6,854 nt of DNA from Crocinitomicaceae bacterium. GTDB lineage: Bacteria; Bacteroidota; Bacteroidia; Flavobacteriales_D; Crocinitomicaceae. The translations under genes and the position numbers were made by a program. Position 1 is the stretch's first letter, and every line of letters begins with the position of its first letter. Below the pieces are notes generated by a model. That model did not search any database. It had not been told where the DNA came from and worked only from the letters and a program-made list of their open reading frames with translations. The stretch spans positions 9,806-16,659 of the forward strand of contig DORI01000211.1 in NCBI GenBank assembly GCA_003512365.1. The letters are read 5' to 3'. Shown here in pieces: positions 5,017 to 6,854 of this stretch.

Positions 5017-6854
5017 TTAAAAATAGAGGTCGAAGCGAAATAATATTCCTAATGGACTCACATCTGGAATTTGGTGGGTCGCGCGATAGACAAAATCAAC
5101 ACGTAAAAATTTGGCTATATTTTCAATACCCATAGATGTTTCTACATAAGGTATATTTCCAAATCTATTTACAAAATCAGGAATTATCATTTCCTCCTGG
5201 TGACGATCGCTTATGTCTCCATAAACAGCTCTTATGTTAGTAACAAGTCTTAGTTTCAACTTTTTAATTCCGGGTAATCGGTCAAACAATAAGCCTTCCC
5301 AATGATTTTCAGAGAAAGCCATAACATAACGATCAGAAATAAACTCCAAAAAGTTCATTTTGTTGAAGGCAGTTGTAAGTAACCAAAGCGATTGATTCCC
5401 TTCGTGAACTTTAAGAAATGGATATGCGGTATTCCCAAAAATATAACCCGCAGTCATTCCATATCGCATCCTACCTAATGCTCCGACTTGTGTGTTGTGC
5501 TCAAGTTGAAACTCTAGTTTTTGGTAGTTGTATTGACTTCCCATAATTCCTTTAACACCAATAATAGCTTGAAGGGATAAAATAGGATAAACGGAACGCA
5601 TACTAGTTCTGTCAAAGGAACCTGAAATAAATTCTTCATCCTTTGTCCACCGATACCTGAATAAAAATTCAGTTGTTTTAATTCGATCTATGCTAAGAGT
5701 ATCCAACGAATTTAATGGGTTTACTTTTCGATAATTAGCTAAGCCCAACGGTGAATATTCTTTCCACTCTGCGCCCGCGAAGACAATAATATCTTTTTTA
5801 ATATCCTTTTCGAGGTTGGTACCAATTTTTGTAACAAAAGTCAATTTGTCTAGAGCACGCGTGTTAAGTGCTGTACCAAAGGTCGAACCTACAGTCGCTG
5901 CCGTTGGTGATTGCCCAATTTGTTCGATATCATAATTGTAATAAGTGCTCCATATTCCTCTTTTCTTCGGGCTTATGTTGTACCTTACCAAACCCCCATA
6001 TTTAAACCGCTCATCTCCAAAACCAAAGGCAATTCTACCTCCAAGTTCAACCCTTCTTGAAAAGTCGTTTGATGTTCTAAGAGCCAATGCAGTTCTGAAT
6101 TTTTCTACTCTGTTATAACTAAAAATGAAATAGGCACTTCCTAATTCTAATTTCCCAAGCGGCCAATAACCCGTTGTTGTGAAATAAGTAAAATTCTTAA
6201 CAGTTTTGAAGAAAGGCGTCTTCTCTAATGAATCAATCATATTACTGATCTTCACTTCTTGAACGTTTAGAGGAGTATGTCTTATGGAATCCCAAAAGCT
6301 TTTGTTTCGGTTCTTAGCGCCTTCTTCAATTTGAATGGAGGAGTTGGTGTTGTAAAATTCAGGCTCTCGCTTTGTATTTATTTTAAAATTTCTTCGACTC
6401 CCATACTTTCTACCATAAAGTCCGTAAATTTTAGATTCTTTCATGAGTTTAAATTCTGCTATTATCTTTTCCTCTGTTAGCATCCAAACTTCTTTTTCTA
6501 CTTGATCAAATTCTTGCTCGAAATAAAAGTCTTGAATGTAGTTGAGGTTTGCGTTATCAGAAATATTGGCCTTAATACTTTTTACAGCATAGGTGGTGTC
6601 GTTGATCCACATTTCACCAATAAAGGTGAGGTCTCCTTTTCTTTTGGGAAGAAATCTCAATTTATAACACCAATCATTACCGATAAATGTTGAGTCTTCT
6701 AAATAAAATTTATAGAAATTTCGGGCATATGGAGAGAGTGGAGAGATAAATGATTTATTGAACATGTCATAAACATTATCATACACATTTAGGTCAAGGT
6801 ACATATCACCAAAAAACTGATTTACTTGTAAGTTTTCAATCCCGGGATTGAAAA
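5017..6854 (-). CDS. DUF5686-family outer-membrane beta-barrel protein (N-terminal part outside window)
   Basis: The frame is open through the right window edge. A Met codon at 6804 is internal, because the upstream codons continue as NPGIENLQVNQFFGD, which fits the DUF5686 family. Full-length relatives begin with a signal peptide and a carboxypeptidase-like regulatory (CarboxypepD_reg-like) domain, expected beyond the edge. Counting from that Met, residues 17-70 (KSFISPLSPYARNFYKFYLEDS...WCYKLRFLPKRKGDLTFIGEMWINDT) are the hallmark family segment. From about 200 onward there are alternating aromatic/polar beta strands like an Omp85-type barrel, including NKMNFLEFISDRY (481-493), HWEGLLFDRLPGIKKLKLRLV (501-521) and GIENIAKFLRVDFVYR (559-574). 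The last residues, GILFRFDLYF, end in Phe, as expected of a BAM-inserted barrel. Predicted location is the outer membrane. The molecular function is unknown; tight linkage to lptB suggests an envelope role, which is inference. Confidence 0.88.
   Translation of the reverse strand, partial: FNPGIENLQVNQFFGDMYLDLNVYDNVYDMFNKSFISPLSPYARNFYKFYLEDSTFIGNDWCYKLRFLPKRKGDLTFIGEMWINDTTYAVKSIKANISDNANLNYIQDFYFEQEFDQVEKEVWMLTEEKIIAEFKLMKESKIYGLYGRKYGSRRNFKINTKREPEFYNTNSSIQIEEGAKNRNKSFWDSIRHTPLNVQEVKISNMIDSLEKTPFFKTVKNFTYFTTTGYWPLGKLELGSAYFIFSYNRVEKFRTALALRTSNDFSRRVELGGRIAFGFGDERFKYGGLVRYNISPKKRGIWSTYYNYDIEQIGQSPTAATVGSTFGTALNTRALDKLTFVTKIGTNLEKDIKKDIIVFAGAEWKEYSPLGLANYRKVNPLNSLDTLSIDRIKTTEFLFRYRWTKDEEFISGSFDRTSMRSVYPILSLQAIIGVKGIMGSQYNYQKLEFQLEHNTQVGALGRMRYGMTAGYIFGNTAYPFLKVHEGNQSLWLLTTAFNKMNFLEFISDRYVMAFSENHWEGLLFDRLPGIKKLKLRLVTNIRAVYGDISDRHQEEMIIPDFVNRFGNIPYVETSMGIENIAKFLRVDFVYRATHQIPDVSPLGILFRFDLYF
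6833..6854. repeat. Perfect 22-base palindrome at the right window edge
   Basis: The left arm TTTTCAATCCC (6833-6843) is followed immediately by its exact reverse complement GGGATTGAAAA (6844-6854), with no spacer and a central CCCGGG. It lies inside the DUF5686 coding frame, where it encodes the FNPGIEN region on the - strand. Extension is unknown: the next pair would need a C at 6855 opposite G6832. It could be a protein-binding site, a cruciform-prone element or a coincidence of codon choice. Confidence 0.7.

Noticed and set aside
4753..5135. Two + strand ORFs of 62 and 85 codons opposite lptB and the DUF5686 end
   Set aside because: They are antisense to strongly supported coding sequence, resemble no known protein, and look like shadows of the real genes.
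6802..6804. ATG at 6804 (- strand) as the true start of the DUF5686 gene
   Set aside because: The frame stays open upstream to the window edge and encodes family-like sequence (PGIENLQVNQFFGD), and there is no signal peptide after this Met, so the gene is truncated by the window.

Overview
The window looks like ordinary chromosomal DNA from a Bacteroidota bacterium, probably a Flavobacteriia-like lineage. The evidence is an AT-rich sequence, a large cell-surface protein with PKD/Ig-like repeats ending in a gliding-motility/type IX secretion (T9SS) C-terminal domain, a Bacteroidota-style LptB, a DUF5686-type outer-membrane barrel, and a NadD with the 'NPIHxGH' and 'SPxNPLK' signatures typical of this phylum. 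All reading frames use the standard code. I saw no mobile element, CRISPR array, tRNA or rRNA, and no gene-free stretch above 300 bases.

Layout on the + strand: the last 20 codons of an upstream gene, probably guanylate kinase, overlap the start of nadD by the 4 bases ATGA. A 117-base gap follows. Next comes an atypical short-chain dehydrogenase/epimerase-like protein, then after 45 bases the 889-residue secreted repeat protein. On the - strand, running toward it, is a two-gene unit: a DUF5686 family outer-membrane protein cut by the right window edge, followed 12 bases later by lptB, which starts at GTG. The two converging gene sets meet at 4271/4273 with one base between their stop codons.

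Functional themes are nucleotide/NAD metabolism (gmk tail, nadD), an oxidoreductase-like protein of unknown substrate, a T9SS surface protein, and envelope biogenesis (lptB plus the barrel). Nothing links these into one pathway. The DUF5686–lptB pairing is the most plausible functional association.

The points most worth a second look are a clean two-domain internal duplication with a period of 168-169 residues in the secreted protein, a perfect 22-base palindrome ending exactly at the right window edge inside the DUF5686 gene, the tight DUF5686–lptB junction, and the near-zero convergent junction. I found no convincing evidence of a wholly new biological system here.
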